Below are positions 1 through 5,771 of a stretch of 6,105 bases of DNA, piece after piece; the stretch's first letter is position 1, and each line of letters begins with the position of its first letter. A model generated the notes under the pieces. That model was not told where the DNA came from and did not search any database. It saw only the letters and a list, made by a program, of their open reading frames with translations. The position numbers and the translations under genes were made by a program. The DNA comes from an uncultured Methylococcaceae bacterium (GTDB lineage: Bacteria; Pseudomonadota; Gammaproteobacteria; Methylococcales; Methylomonadaceae): NCBI GenBank assembly GCA_903939355.1, contig CAJAHC010000581.1, positions 1-6,105 on the forward strand, in the 5' to 3' direction.

Positions 1-1012
1 CTGATAAATTGGCAATTGATTTTTCAATATAGTCGGCGGGTCGGAACAAATGTTCGTAAAAAGTAACCGCTTCATTCTTAAAGACCGGCTCAAATTCTTT
101 CAGAGTCTGTTCAACCTCTTTGGAAACGCTCAAGGTATTGGCTCCGTATTGCCCTATCACCATCATAACTATACTGGGTTTACCGCCAATTTGTGCGGCG
201 CCGACAGGTGGTTCAGGTGCATAAAGAATAGTACTCACTTCACCTAACGTAATATTACGTCCCTGATCACGCTTAACAATAATTTTTGCAAATTGCTCAG
301 GTGTAGTGGGCTGCCCTGTCACCTGCAGAGTAATGCGCTGGTTTTGGTTTTCTACAAACCCGCCGCCCTGAATGGTTCCAGCCTGTGATGTGGTTTGAAT
401 AATATCGTCCAATGACAGATTAAAACGATGTAATTGAACCGGATTAACCTGAATCTGCAGTTGCGTAATCTCTCCCCCAAAGACATTAACATCAGCAACA
501 CCACGAACCGCCAGCAAGCGCGGCACAATAGTCCAATCAACCAGACTACGCAGAGCCATTAAATCTTTTGTGTCGGAGTTTAGACCAATGGTTAATACTG
601 TTGCAGAAGACGACGACAGGGGTATAGAAATTGGCACGATACCCATCGGTAATTGTGCCGATAAATTAGCCAGACGTTCGCTAATGAGTTGGCGATTACG
701 ATAAACTTCGCTCCTTTCTACAAATGTTGCCGTAACTATAGATAAACCCTGTATAGATTCGGAGCGAACCGACTCCATTCCTACCAAACCACTAATGGAC
801 ATTTCAATCGGTCTAGTTACCAAGACTTCTACCTGCTCGGCAGACAATCCAGGTGCTTCACTTTGGATGATTACCCGCTTTGGAGCAAATTCAGGAAAAA
901 TATCAAGCCCGGCGACAGTAAGACGATAACTACCATAGAATAGTATTAATACCGCTAATGTGATGATTATGCCGCAATATCGAATAGAAAATCGGACAAC
1001 TATACTTAGCAT
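1..1012 (-). CDS. RND efflux permease, CusA/CzcA-like, N-terminal part (cut by window edge)
   Basis: An open frame of 337 codons runs on the minus strand from an ATG at 1012-1010 to the left edge without a stop. RND permeases are about 1,000-1,050 residues, so only the first third is visible. It begins with a short basic cytoplasmic stretch and one membrane helix (about residues 13-29), followed by the FPEFAP segment (39-44) and the APGLSAEQVE motif (53-62), typical of the heavy-metal/CzcA-type branch. The following periplasmic porter region contains YRNRQLISERL, LRSLVDWTIVPRLLAVRGVADV and, near the edge, LFRPADYIEKSI, all matching CusA/CzcA homologues from memory. The protein would be an inner-membrane proton-driven trimer working with an adaptor and an outer-membrane channel. 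The helices that decide substrate lie outside the window, so metal versus organic substrate is open. An in-frame stop lies upstream of the ATG, no ATG, GTG or TTG intervenes, and no strong ribosome site is visible. Confidence 0.9.
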   Translation of the reverse strand, partial: MLSIVVRFSIRYCGIIITLAVLILFYGSYRLTVAGLDIFPEFAPKRVIIQSEAPGLSAEQVEVLVTRPIEMSISGLVGMESVRSESIQGLSIVTATFVERSEVYRNRQLISERLANLSAQLPMGIVPISIPLSSSSATVLTIGLNSDTKDLMALRSLVDWTIVPRLLAVRGVADVNVFGGEITQLQIQVNPVQLHRFNLSLDDIIQTTSQAGTIQGGGFVENQNQRITLQVTGQPTTPEQFAKIIVKRDQGRNITLGEVSTILYAPEPPVGAAQIGGKPSIVMMVIGQYGANTLSVSKEVEQTLKEFEPVFKNEAVTFYEHLFRPADYIEKSIANLS

Positions 1013-1116
1013 TTTTGTATCGAGACTCTGACCATTATTTAGTAAATATCTAAATTATGTCTTACACATTAAATAAAGAGATAAATCTAGTTGGATTATT
1101 GAAGGAAAATTAATTT

Positions 1117-1182
1117 ATGACAGATTATTCTGCACAACAACTTAAAACAGCCTTCTATTTAAATAGAGCGTTTCAAGTCTAA
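1117..1182 (+). CDS. Possible 21-codon small ORF, unsupported
   Basis: An ATG at 1117 opens a 21-codon frame ending in TAA at 1180-1182, with protein MTDYSAQQLKTAFYLNRAFQV. An AAGGA lies 10 nt upstream (1102-1106), a rather long spacing. After the stop the same frame continues for 12 more codons (PDNYFDIKQNNS) before the next TAA, so it could also be the remnant of a longer decayed gene. I do not recognise the peptide. It lies antisense to the presumed leader of the RND gene. Chance is the likeliest explanation. Confidence 0.12.
   Translation: MTDYSAQQLKTAFYLNRAFQV
1154..1167. repeat. 14-bp perfect palindrome TCTATTTAAATAGA
   Basis: The sequence TCTATTTAAATAGA reads identically on both strands, with no spacer. 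It overlaps the candidate -10 of the RND gene on the minus strand. A contiguous palindrome of this length is a possible dimeric repressor operator, but low-complexity A/T content raises the chance of a random occurrence. No known operator family is assigned. Confidence 0.5.
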
Positions 1183-1190
1183 CCTGACAA
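1162..1190 (-). promoter_or_regulatory. Candidate sigma-70 promoter for the RND permease gene
   Basis: On the minus strand, TTGTCA (1190-1185, 5 of 6 matches to the -35 consensus) is followed after 17 nt by TCTATT (1167-1162, 4 of 6 matches to the -10). The predicted start near 1155 would give a leader of about 140 nt. The -35 lies inside one copy of the AACCTGAYA repeat and the -10 inside the 14-bp palindrome, which would suit regulation. A second, weaker candidate is TTGTTG (1140-1135) with TAAATT (1117-1112), also at 17 nt. Such matches are frequent by chance in AT-rich DNA. Confidence 0.28.
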
Positions 1191-1235
1191 TTACTTTGAC
1201 ATAAAACAAAACAATAGTTAATAAATCATAACCAA

Positions 1236-1271
1236 AACCTGATAAATGCCAGTGAATGTATCTATCAGGTT
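1236..1271. repeat. Inverted repeat AACCTGATA / TATCAGGTT, 18-nt spacer
   Basis: AACCTGATA at 1236-1244 is perfectly complementary to TATCAGGTT at 1263-1271, with 18 nt between the arms. A further near-identical direct copy, AACCTGACA, lies at 1181-1189. In RNA the arms could form a 9-bp stem with an 18-nt loop, but neither strand has a proper U-tract after it, so it is not a clear terminator. As DNA, the three copies in one intergenic region could be binding sites for a regulator of the pump gene. Arms and positions are seen directly; the role is inferred. Confidence 0.55.
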
Positions 1272-1347
1272 ACATACAGCTTAACAACATTATACTGCAA
1301 AGACTCTACATCAAAAAAAGCCTTCTTCAAGAAACAATTTTCAATAA

Positions 1348-1638
1348 TTAAAGTCCGTTTGGATAATCGTAACTGTAATGCTTGCGTAATGGTTTAATTA
1401 CTTCCCATTGACTATCCAACCCAGAGTGGAATGATACCAAATCACCAGGTAAAATTCGTACTGGCTCACCCTCAGTCGGCGTTACTAATATTTCACCTTC
1501 CAAAATATAAGCGCATTCAGTTTCATCAAAATCTATTGGAAACTTAGAAATTTCTTTTTCCCAAATTGCCCAGCTAGAAACACCCAGCTCTTTTAATCTT
1601 TCTTCACTCGGATTGTGTTCAATGGTAATTTTACTCAT
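1348..1638 (-). CDS. Cupin_3 (DUF861) family small cupin protein
   Basis: The 96-residue protein is a single small beta-barrel cupin. Recognisable segments are W-x-IWEKEISKFP (residues 23-34), the ETECAYILEGEILVTP strand pair (39-54), the PGDLVSFHSG turn (64-73) and the ending WEVIKPLRKHYSY (78-90). This pattern matches the Cupin_3/DUF861 family, whose characterised relatives include the cupin domains of (S)-ureidoglycine aminohydrolase, though most short members have no known function. The usual cupin metal-binding HxH of motif 1 is absent (E41-C42-A43-Y44 occupies that strand), and the PxG of motif 2 appears as HSG; only H8, H71 and H87 are present, so classical metal binding is doubtful. 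It is probably cytosolic, as there is no signal peptide. AGGAAGG directly before the ATG is a good ribosome site and supports this start. Nothing nearby suggests purine catabolism, so no substrate is assigned. Confidence 0.88.
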   Translation of the reverse strand: MSKITIEHNPSEERLKELGVSSWAIWEKEISKFPIDFDETECAYILEGEILVTPTEGEPVRILPGDLVSFHSGLDSQWEVIKPLRKHYSYDYPNGL

Positions 1639-1640
1639 AA

Positions 1641-1682
1641 CCTTCCTAAAAATTTAGACTGATTTGAATCTTAATTTTAACA
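1641..1682 (-). promoter_or_regulatory. Candidate extended -10 promoter and ribosome binding site of the cupin gene
   Basis: Read on the minus strand, TGTTAAAAT (1682-1674) is an extended -10 element (TGn plus TAAAAT, 5 of 6 matches) without a clear -35. It predicts a start near 1667 and a leader of about 29 nt. AGGAAGG at 1647-1641 is a strong Shine-Dalgarno sequence, its AGGA core 5 nt from the ATG. The ribosome site is convincing; the promoter is a plausible guess. Confidence 0.4.
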
Positions 1683-1866
1683 CCAGATCTGTCTTTGTAC
1701 TATTTGTGCGTATAGAAAAACTCTTGACTCGGCAATTAAGTGTTTTATTCTAACTCGCAATAAAAATAAAATAACACTACATCTCATACTTCAAATTGAC
1801 TCCCCCTGACAAAAGAATTTCAATCTTTACTTTTTAGAGAAACATTCCTTAGCTTATAACTTAGTC

Positions 1867-1875
1867 TGTTATAAT
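1867..1875 (+). promoter_or_regulatory. Extended -10 promoter for the lepA operon
   Basis: TGTTATAAT is a perfect TATAAT hexamer (1870-1875) preceded by the extended TGn element (1867-1869). No good -35 sits at 16-18 nt (CCTTAG at 17), which is acceptable for extended -10 promoters. Transcription would start near 1882, leaving a leader of about 88 nt before the lepA start codon. It is the best promoter-like match upstream of lepA. Confidence 0.5.
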
Positions 1876-1876
1876 T

Positions 1877-1963
1877 ATGCATCTCAGCATGCAATATTCC
1901 CTAGCAACAACAATTATTGCCACATTACTTAAGCCATCACATTTTAAAACCCTCATCAGTTAA
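1877..1963 (+). CDS. Possible upstream ORF in the lepA leader
   Basis: A 28-codon frame runs from ATG 1877 to TAA 1961-1963, in the same frame as lepA and ending two codons (AAC ACA) before its GTG. If the extended -10 at 1870-1875 is used, the first ATG would fall before the transcript start, and the internal ATG at 1889 would give a 24-codon peptide beginning MQYSLATT with almost no leader. No ribosome site is visible. Its only support is its position directly before a start codon that lacks a Shine-Dalgarno sequence; it may well be chance. Confidence 0.15.
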   Translation: MHLSMQYSLATTIIATLLKPSHFKTLIS

Positions 1964-1969
1964 AACACA

Positions 1970-3769
1970 GTGGATCTAAAACATATCAGAAATTTCTCCA
2001 TTATCGCTCATATCGATCATGGTAAATCAACTCTTGCAGATCGTTTTATTCAAATCTGTGGTGGCTTAAGTGCCCGTGAAATGTCAGCACAAGTGCTCGA
2101 CACCATGGATATCGAGAAAGAACGTGGCATAACAATAAAAGCTCAAAGTGTTACTTTGGACTTTAAAGCCCAAGATGGTGAAACTTATCAACTTAATTTT
2201 ATTGATACACCAGGACACGTTGATTTTTCTTACGAAGTATCCAGATCTTTAGCCGCTTGTGAAGGAGCCCTTTTAGTTGTTGATGCCGCGCAAGGGGTTG
2301 AAGCGCAAAGCGTCGCAAACTGCTATACAGCCATAGAACAAGGCTTGGAAGTTGTTCCAGTACTCAACAAAATTGATTTGCCATCCGCTGAACCGGATCG
2401 TGTACTAGCCGAAATTGAAGAAGTAATTGGTATTCCAGCAGATGAAGCACTGATGATAAGTGCTAAAACAGGACTTGGGGTGCAGGATGTGCTGGAACAA
2501 TTGGTTATTAAAGTACCGCCTCCCCAAGGGAATATAGACGGACCATTACAAGCATTAATCATTGACTCCTGGTTTGACAGTTATCTCGGCGTGGTCTCTT
2601 TAGTCAGAATTATGCATGGCAGTATTCGCAAAAAACAAAAGATTACTATCATGTCTACTGGCAAATCATTCATCGCCGAAAAAGTCGGTGTTTTTACGCC
2701 AAAACGCCTTGAAAAGGATATATTAAATACTGGTGAAGTGGGTTATGTTGTAGCTGGTATTAAGGATATTTTCGGTGCTCCAGTGGGTGATACCATCACT
2801 TGGACTGACAATCCTGCAGAAGAACAATTGACCGGCTTTCAACGCGTTCAACCTCGGGTATTTGCCGGATTATATCCTGTCAGTTCCGACGATTATGAAG
2901 CTTTACGCGAATCACTTAATAAATTAAATCTTAATGACGCTGCTTTGCAATTTGAACCTGAAACATCGCAAGCTTTGGGCTTTGGTTTTCGTTGTGGTTT
3001 TCTTGGAATGCTTCACATGGAAATTGTGCAAGAACGCCTAGAAAGAGAGTATAACGTTGATTTAATTACTACGGCACCTACTGTTATTTATGAAGTGATC
3101 ACTCAAACTGATCAAATTTTAATGGTGGATAATCCAGCTAAATTACCTGAAGGTGGTACTGTTAAAGAAATTAGGGAGCCTATTATTAGGGCTAACATTC
3201 TGGTGCCACAAGCCTATCTTGGTGGGGTCATTACCTTATGTATCGAAAAACGTGGTGTACAAAAAGATATGCAGTATGTTGGTAGGCAAGTTTCACTTCA
3301 TTACGAACTACCACTTAGCGAGGTAGTGCTAGATTTTTTTGATCGATTAAAGTCTGTAAGTAGAGGCTTTGCATCTTTTGATTATGAGTTTTTACGATTT
3401 CAGCAAGCTGATTTGGTTAAATTGGATGTATTGATTAATGCTGAAAAAGTCGATGCCTTATCAATTATTGTGCATCGTGATTTAAGTAACAATCGTGGTC
3501 GTGATTTGGTAGAAAAAATGAAAGATCTTATTCCTCGGCAAATGTATGAAGTTGCTATACAAGCAGCCATTGGCTCAAAGGTCATCGCCAGATCCACAGT
3601 TAAAGCCATGCGAAAAAACGTAATCGCCAAATGTTATGGTGGAGATATTAGTCGTAAGAAAAAATTATTGGAAAAACAAAAGGCCGGTAAAAAACGCATG
3701 AAGCAAGTCGGTAACATTGAAATACCTCAAGAGGCATTTCTTGCCGTTTTACAACTAAATAAAGAATAA
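1970..3769 (+). CDS. lepA: Elongation factor 4 (LepA), ribosomal back-translocase GTPase
   Basis: At 599 residues the protein has the normal LepA length. The GTPase domain shows G1 AHIDHGKST (13-21), G2 RGITI (52-56), G3 DTPGH with the catalytic histidine H83, G4 NKID (133-136) and G5 SAK (164-166). Domain II and the EF-G-like domains III and V follow, with the LepA-specific C-terminal domain ending in a lysine/arginine-rich stretch ([20 protein letters not shown], 559-578) that in known structures reaches toward the peptidyl-transferase centre. LepA binds ribosomes, is proposed to catalyse back-translocation of stalled complexes, and has been implicated in initiation and 30S biogenesis. The GTG start at 1970 is forced: an in-frame TAA lies at 1961-1963, and the protein aligns from its first residues with the usual LepA N-terminus. 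No Shine-Dalgarno sequence precedes it, suggesting modest or coupled initiation. lepB follows after 78 nt on the same strand. Confidence 0.98.
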   Translation: MDLKHIRNFSIIAHIDHGKSTLADRFIQICGGLSAREMSAQVLDTMDIEKERGITIKAQSVTLDFKAQDGETYQLNFIDTPGHVDFSYEVSRSLAACEGALLVVDAAQGVEAQSVANCYTAIEQGLEVVPVLNKIDLPSAEPDRVLAEIEEVIGIPADEALMISAKTGLGVQDVLEQLVIKVPPPQGNIDGPLQALIIDSWFDSYLGVVSLVRIMHGSIRKKQKITIMSTGKSFIAEKVGVFTPKRLEKDILNTGEVGYVVAGIKDIFGAPVGDTITWTDNPAEEQLTGFQRVQPRVFAGLYPVSSDDYEALRESLNKLNLNDAALQFEPETSQALGFGFRCGFLGMLHMEIVQERLEREYNVDLITTAPTVIYEVITQTDQILMVDNPAKLPEGGTVKEIREPIIRANILVPQAYLGGVITLCIEKRGVQKDMQYVGRQVSLHYELPLSEVVLDFFDRLKSVSRGFASFDYEFLRFQQADLVKLDVLINAEKVDALSIIVHRDLSNNRGRDLVEKMKDLIPRQMYEVAIQAAIGSKVIARSTVKAMRKNVIAKCYGGDISRKKKLLEKQKAGKKRMKQVGNIEIPQEAFLAVLQLNKE

Positions 3770-3847
3770 TATCTTCTCTTTAATCACTTTAAATTAGGCC
3801 GTCTATAAATGATTGCTCTCTATACCACACTCTAAAATATTTAAATT

Positions 3848-4624
3848 ATGGACTTTGATTTTTCTTTTTATCTTTTTGCGGCCTCTGTGATTACGGGGGT
3901 AATTTGGGGAAGTTATTTATTGATTCTTAAGTCAAAAGGACTGACTTTTGACGAGAAAAATGAGCCCATTTTGGTCGAATACGCACGTTCTTTCTTTCCA
4001 ATAGTATTAATTGTGCTGCTACTTCGCTCATTTATAGCAGAGCCTTTTCGAATCCCCTCCGGATCAATGATGCCTACTTTACTGGTAGGTGATTTTATTT
4101 TGGTCAATAAGTTTACCTACGGAATACGGCTGCCTGTAATCAATAAAAAAATAATTGAACTTAGTAAGCCAAACCGAGGTGACATTGTTGTTTTTCGTTA
4201 CCCTAAAGACCCTACGGTTGATTATATCAAACGTATTGTTGGCCTACCTGGGGACAAAGTTGTTTACAGTAACAAAAAACTTACTATTAATGATCTCCCT
4301 GTTCAACAAACTTCATTGGGCAGCTACCAAGGCTTGGGGCAAGGAGAAGAAATGTCCGGAGCTGAAGATTTGTTGGAAAACTTAACCGGTGTCGAACATC
4401 GTATTCTAATCAGAAATGGTACGCCTACAGTTGAATTTGTATATGTAGTACCGGAAGGCAATTACTTTGCCATGGGTGATAACCGAGACAACAGTAATGA
4501 TAGTCGTTACTGGGGCCCTGTTCCTGAAGCAAACTTAGTTGGTAAAGCTTTTTTTATCTGGATGAGCTGGGATTGGCAAAATAAAGGCGTAGGTTTTGAT
4601 CGAATTGGTACCGTACTAAAATAA
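3848..4624 (+). CDS. lepB: Signal peptidase I (LepB)
   Basis: This 258-residue membrane serine protease removes signal peptides from exported preproteins on the periplasmic side of the inner membrane. Two N-terminal membrane helices are visible (about 7-27 and 46-63), separated by a charged cytoplasmic loop. The catalytic serine is S73 in IPSGSMMPTL (69-78, box B), and the general-base lysine is K128 in DYIKRIVGLPGD (125-136, box D). Box E is GDNRDNSNDSR (210-220). It is shorter than the 324-residue E. coli enzyme, mainly in the beta-rich periplasmic insertions, as in many other gammaproteobacteria. ATG 3848 is the only sensible start, because in-frame TAA codons lie at 3842-3844 and 3833-3835 and the next methionine is M74, past the catalytic serine. 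As with lepA, no ribosome binding site is evident. It probably belongs to the lepA transcript; no terminator is visible in the 78-nt gap. Confidence 0.97.
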   Translation: MDFDFSFYLFAASVITGVIWGSYLLILKSKGLTFDEKNEPILVEYARSFFPIVLIVLLLRSFIAEPFRIPSGSMMPTLLVGDFILVNKFTYGIRLPVINKKIIELSKPNRGDIVVFRYPKDPTVDYIKRIVGLPGDKVVYSNKKLTINDLPVQQTSLGSYQGLGQGEEMSGAEDLLENLTGVEHRILIRNGTPTVEFVYVVPEGNYFAMGDNRDNSNDSRYWGPVPEANLVGKAFFIWMSWDWQNKGVGFDRIGTVLK

Positions 4625-4681
4625 TGTAAAGTAGACCCTATCTATCAGATCCATACTGCTACATCAATAAACTCTCTTTTT

Positions 4682-4687
4682 TATAAT
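4682..4687 (+). promoter_or_regulatory. Candidate -10 element upstream of the DUF4845 gene
   Basis: A perfect TATAAT lies in the 89-nt gap after lepB, just behind a short T-run (4677-4682). The best -35 options (GCTACA at 4658-4663, 18-nt spacer) are poor and there is no TGn extension. The transcript would start near 4694, about 20 nt before the DUF4845 start codon and upstream of its ribosome site. It could be an internal promoter for the DUF4845-rnc-era part of the cluster. Confidence 0.33.
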
Positions 4688-4703
4688 TGGTAATTAATAG
4701 CCT

Positions 4704-4707
4704 GGAG
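4704..4707 (+). promoter_or_regulatory. Ribosome binding site fixing the DUF4845 gene start
   Basis: GGAG lies 6 nt before GTG 4714, an ideal spacing. A longer reading from TTG 4687 has no such site and would add nine residues before the usual short basic N-terminus of this family, so the GTG is preferred. Confidence 0.75.
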
Positions 4708-4713
4708 ACTTAC

Positions 4714-5091
4714 GTGATCGCATCTTCAAAACATCAACAGGGCTTAACCTTTATTTCCCTTGTTTTTATTCTTGGTCTGATTGCATTTTTTGTTTTATTA
4801 GGCCTTAAAATAGGCCCCATTTACCTTAATCATAGTAAAGTAGTCAGTACCTTGTCGGAACTGAAAAGAACCCCAGACATTGAATACCAAAGTGAGCCCG
4901 AGATTAGAAACAGTCTGAGCAAACGTTTTAATATTAATTATGTTAACGATGTTACCCAAGAAAACATAACCATTACCCGCCACGAGAATTATCTGAAAAT
5001 AGTTATTGAATACGAAGTTGTTAAAAATATTGCTGGTAATCTAAGTGTCTTAATCACATTTAATGACGTAATGGAGGTCAACAAACAGTGA
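4714..5091 (+). CDS. DUF4845 family single-pass membrane protein
   Basis: With the GTG start the protein has 125 residues. It opens with a short basic segment (IASSKHQQG, 2-10), then GLTFISLVFILGLIAFFVLL (10-29), a single membrane helix, then the KIGPIYLNHSKV motif (32-43) and a soluble, probably periplasmic, alpha/beta domain. This matches the DUF4845 family, whose genes usually sit between lepB and rnc in gammaproteobacteria; its function is unknown. The start of the helix resembles a type IV prepilin cleavage region (G10 followed by a hydrophobic stretch), but the conserved glutamate at position +5 is serine here (S15), so true pilin processing is doubtful. The last codons overlap the rnc start by 4 nt (GTGA), and the rnc ribosome site lies inside this gene, implying translational coupling. 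Family assignment rests on position and motif memory. Confidence 0.85.
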   Translation: MIASSKHQQGLTFISLVFILGLIAFFVLLGLKIGPIYLNHSKVVSTLSELKRTPDIEYQSEPEIRNSLSKRFNINYVNDVTQENITITRHENYLKIVIEYEVVKNIAGNLSVLITFNDVMEVNKQ

Positions 5092-5771
5092 TAAAAAAAC
5101 ACACCGCATTATCTAAAAAACTAGGTATAAGCTTCAATAATCCACAAATTTTTACAATGGCGTTAACCCATCGTAGTGCGAACTCCAAAAATAATGAACG
5201 ATTAGAGTTTTTAGGAGATTCAATTCTCGGCTTTGTTGTTGCGCAAAAATTATACGACCTTTTTCCGAGCGCCAGTGAAGGCGTTTTAAGCCGACTAAGA
5301 GCTAGCTTGGTTAATCAAAGTTCATTAGCAGAATTGGCCAGACAACATCAATTGGGTGACTATTTATTACTGGGCTCAGGAGAGTTAAAAAGTGGTGGAT
5401 TTCGCCGAGACTCTATTCTATCAGATGCTCTGGAAGCGATAATGGGTGCTTTATTTAAAGATCAAGGTATAAATGCTTGCCAAACATGGATAGAACTTTT
5501 GTTTGCAGAAAAACTGAATGACCTATCTTTGGATAACTGGCAAAAAGACCCAAAAACTCAACTGCAGGAATTAATGCAGTCAAAAAAACAGGTATTACCC
5601 GAATACACCTTGATAACTATGTCAGGGCTTGCACATGAGCAAATGTTCCAAGTTAAGTGTAGTATCCCCTTACTTACGGACACCTGTGTTGGCACGGGCA
5701 TTTCCAGAAAAAAAGCTGAACAGTCAGCCGCAGAGCTTATGCTCGAATTATTAAATAAGGATAGTATATGA
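5088..5771 (+). CDS. rnc: Ribonuclease III
   Basis: The 227-residue enzyme (E. coli: 226) cleaves double-stranded RNA, including the 30S rRNA precursor and many mRNA or antisense duplexes. The catalytic domain carries the signature [10 protein letters not shown] (36-45), with E37, E40 and D44 matching E. coli E38, E41 and D45. The second pair, D113 and E116, is in [10 protein letters not shown] (108-117), so all metal-binding residues are intact. The [10 protein letters not shown] segment (98-107) is also conserved. A C-terminal double-stranded-RNA-binding domain begins at KDPKTQLQE (154-162) and ends with [18 protein letters not shown]. The GTG start at 5088 overlaps the DUF4845 stop (GTGA) and is preceded by GGAGGT (5073-5078) at 9 nt. 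Because the start lies inside the upstream gene, the stand-alone leader hairpin used for autoregulation in E. coli cannot be arranged the same way here. The stop overlaps the era start (ATGA). Confidence 0.98.
   Translation: MIKKHTALSKKLGISFNNPQIFTMALTHRSANSKNNERLEFLGDSILGFVVAQKLYDLFPSASEGVLSRLRASLVNQSSLAELARQHQLGDYLLLGSGELKSGGFRRDSILSDALEAIMGALFKDQGINACQTWIELLFAEKLNDLSLDNWQKDPKTQLQELMQSKKQVLPEYTLITMSGLAHEQMFQVKCSIPLLTDTCVGTGISRKKAEQSAAELMLELLNKDSI

Larger units (their letters stand above)
1013..1347. other. Intergenic region upstream of the RND gene, with repeats and candidate promoters
   Basis: This 335-bp AT-rich stretch lies between the stop of the cupin gene and the start of the RND permease gene, both read on the minus strand. 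It holds a 14-bp palindrome (1154-1167), a 9-bp inverted repeat (1236-1244 with 1263-1271), a third copy of the repeat sequence at 1181-1189, candidate minus-strand promoters for the pump gene, and one 21-codon ORF on the plus strand (1117-1182). I see no tRNA, no clear intrinsic terminator and no long ORF. The size of the gap and the repeats suggest that the pump gene has its own regulated promoter and is not just read through from the cupin gene; this is inference. Confidence 0.6.
1639..1969. other. Divergent intergenic region between the cupin gene and lepA
   Basis: This 331-bp AT-rich stretch separates two divergently transcribed genes. It carries the cupin ribosome site and promoter on the minus strand, and for lepA a consensus extended -10 at 1867-1875. 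Two further plus-strand candidates are TTGACT (1724-1729) with TATTCT (1746-1751, 16-nt spacer) and TTGACT (1796-1801) with TTCAAT (1819-1824, 17-nt spacer). A 28-codon ORF in the lepA frame lies at 1877-1963. I see no RNA gene, terminator or mobile-element end. Confidence 0.6.

Noticed and set aside
50..247. 65-codon plus-strand frame
   Set aside because: Antisense to the RND permease gene, with no ribosome site or family resemblance.
352..540. 62-codon minus-strand frame
   Set aside because: It lies out of frame inside the continuous RND permease reading frame and has no recognisable features.
1309..1345. Possible minus-strand terminator after the cupin gene: TTCTTGAAGAA followed by GGC and seven T
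   Set aside because: The symmetric arms leave only one unpaired base for the loop, so at most a 3-bp stem can form, and the GGC between stem and T-run is unpaired. Not a credible intrinsic terminator.
4625..4682. T-run after lepB as a terminator
   Set aside because: No stable GC-rich stem precedes the T-run; only scattered 4-bp pairings such as GTAG with CTAC are found over a long loop.
4687..4713. TTG start giving a 134-residue DUF4845 protein
   Set aside because: It lacks a ribosome site, while GTG 4714 has GGAG at 6 nt and gives the usual short basic N-terminus.
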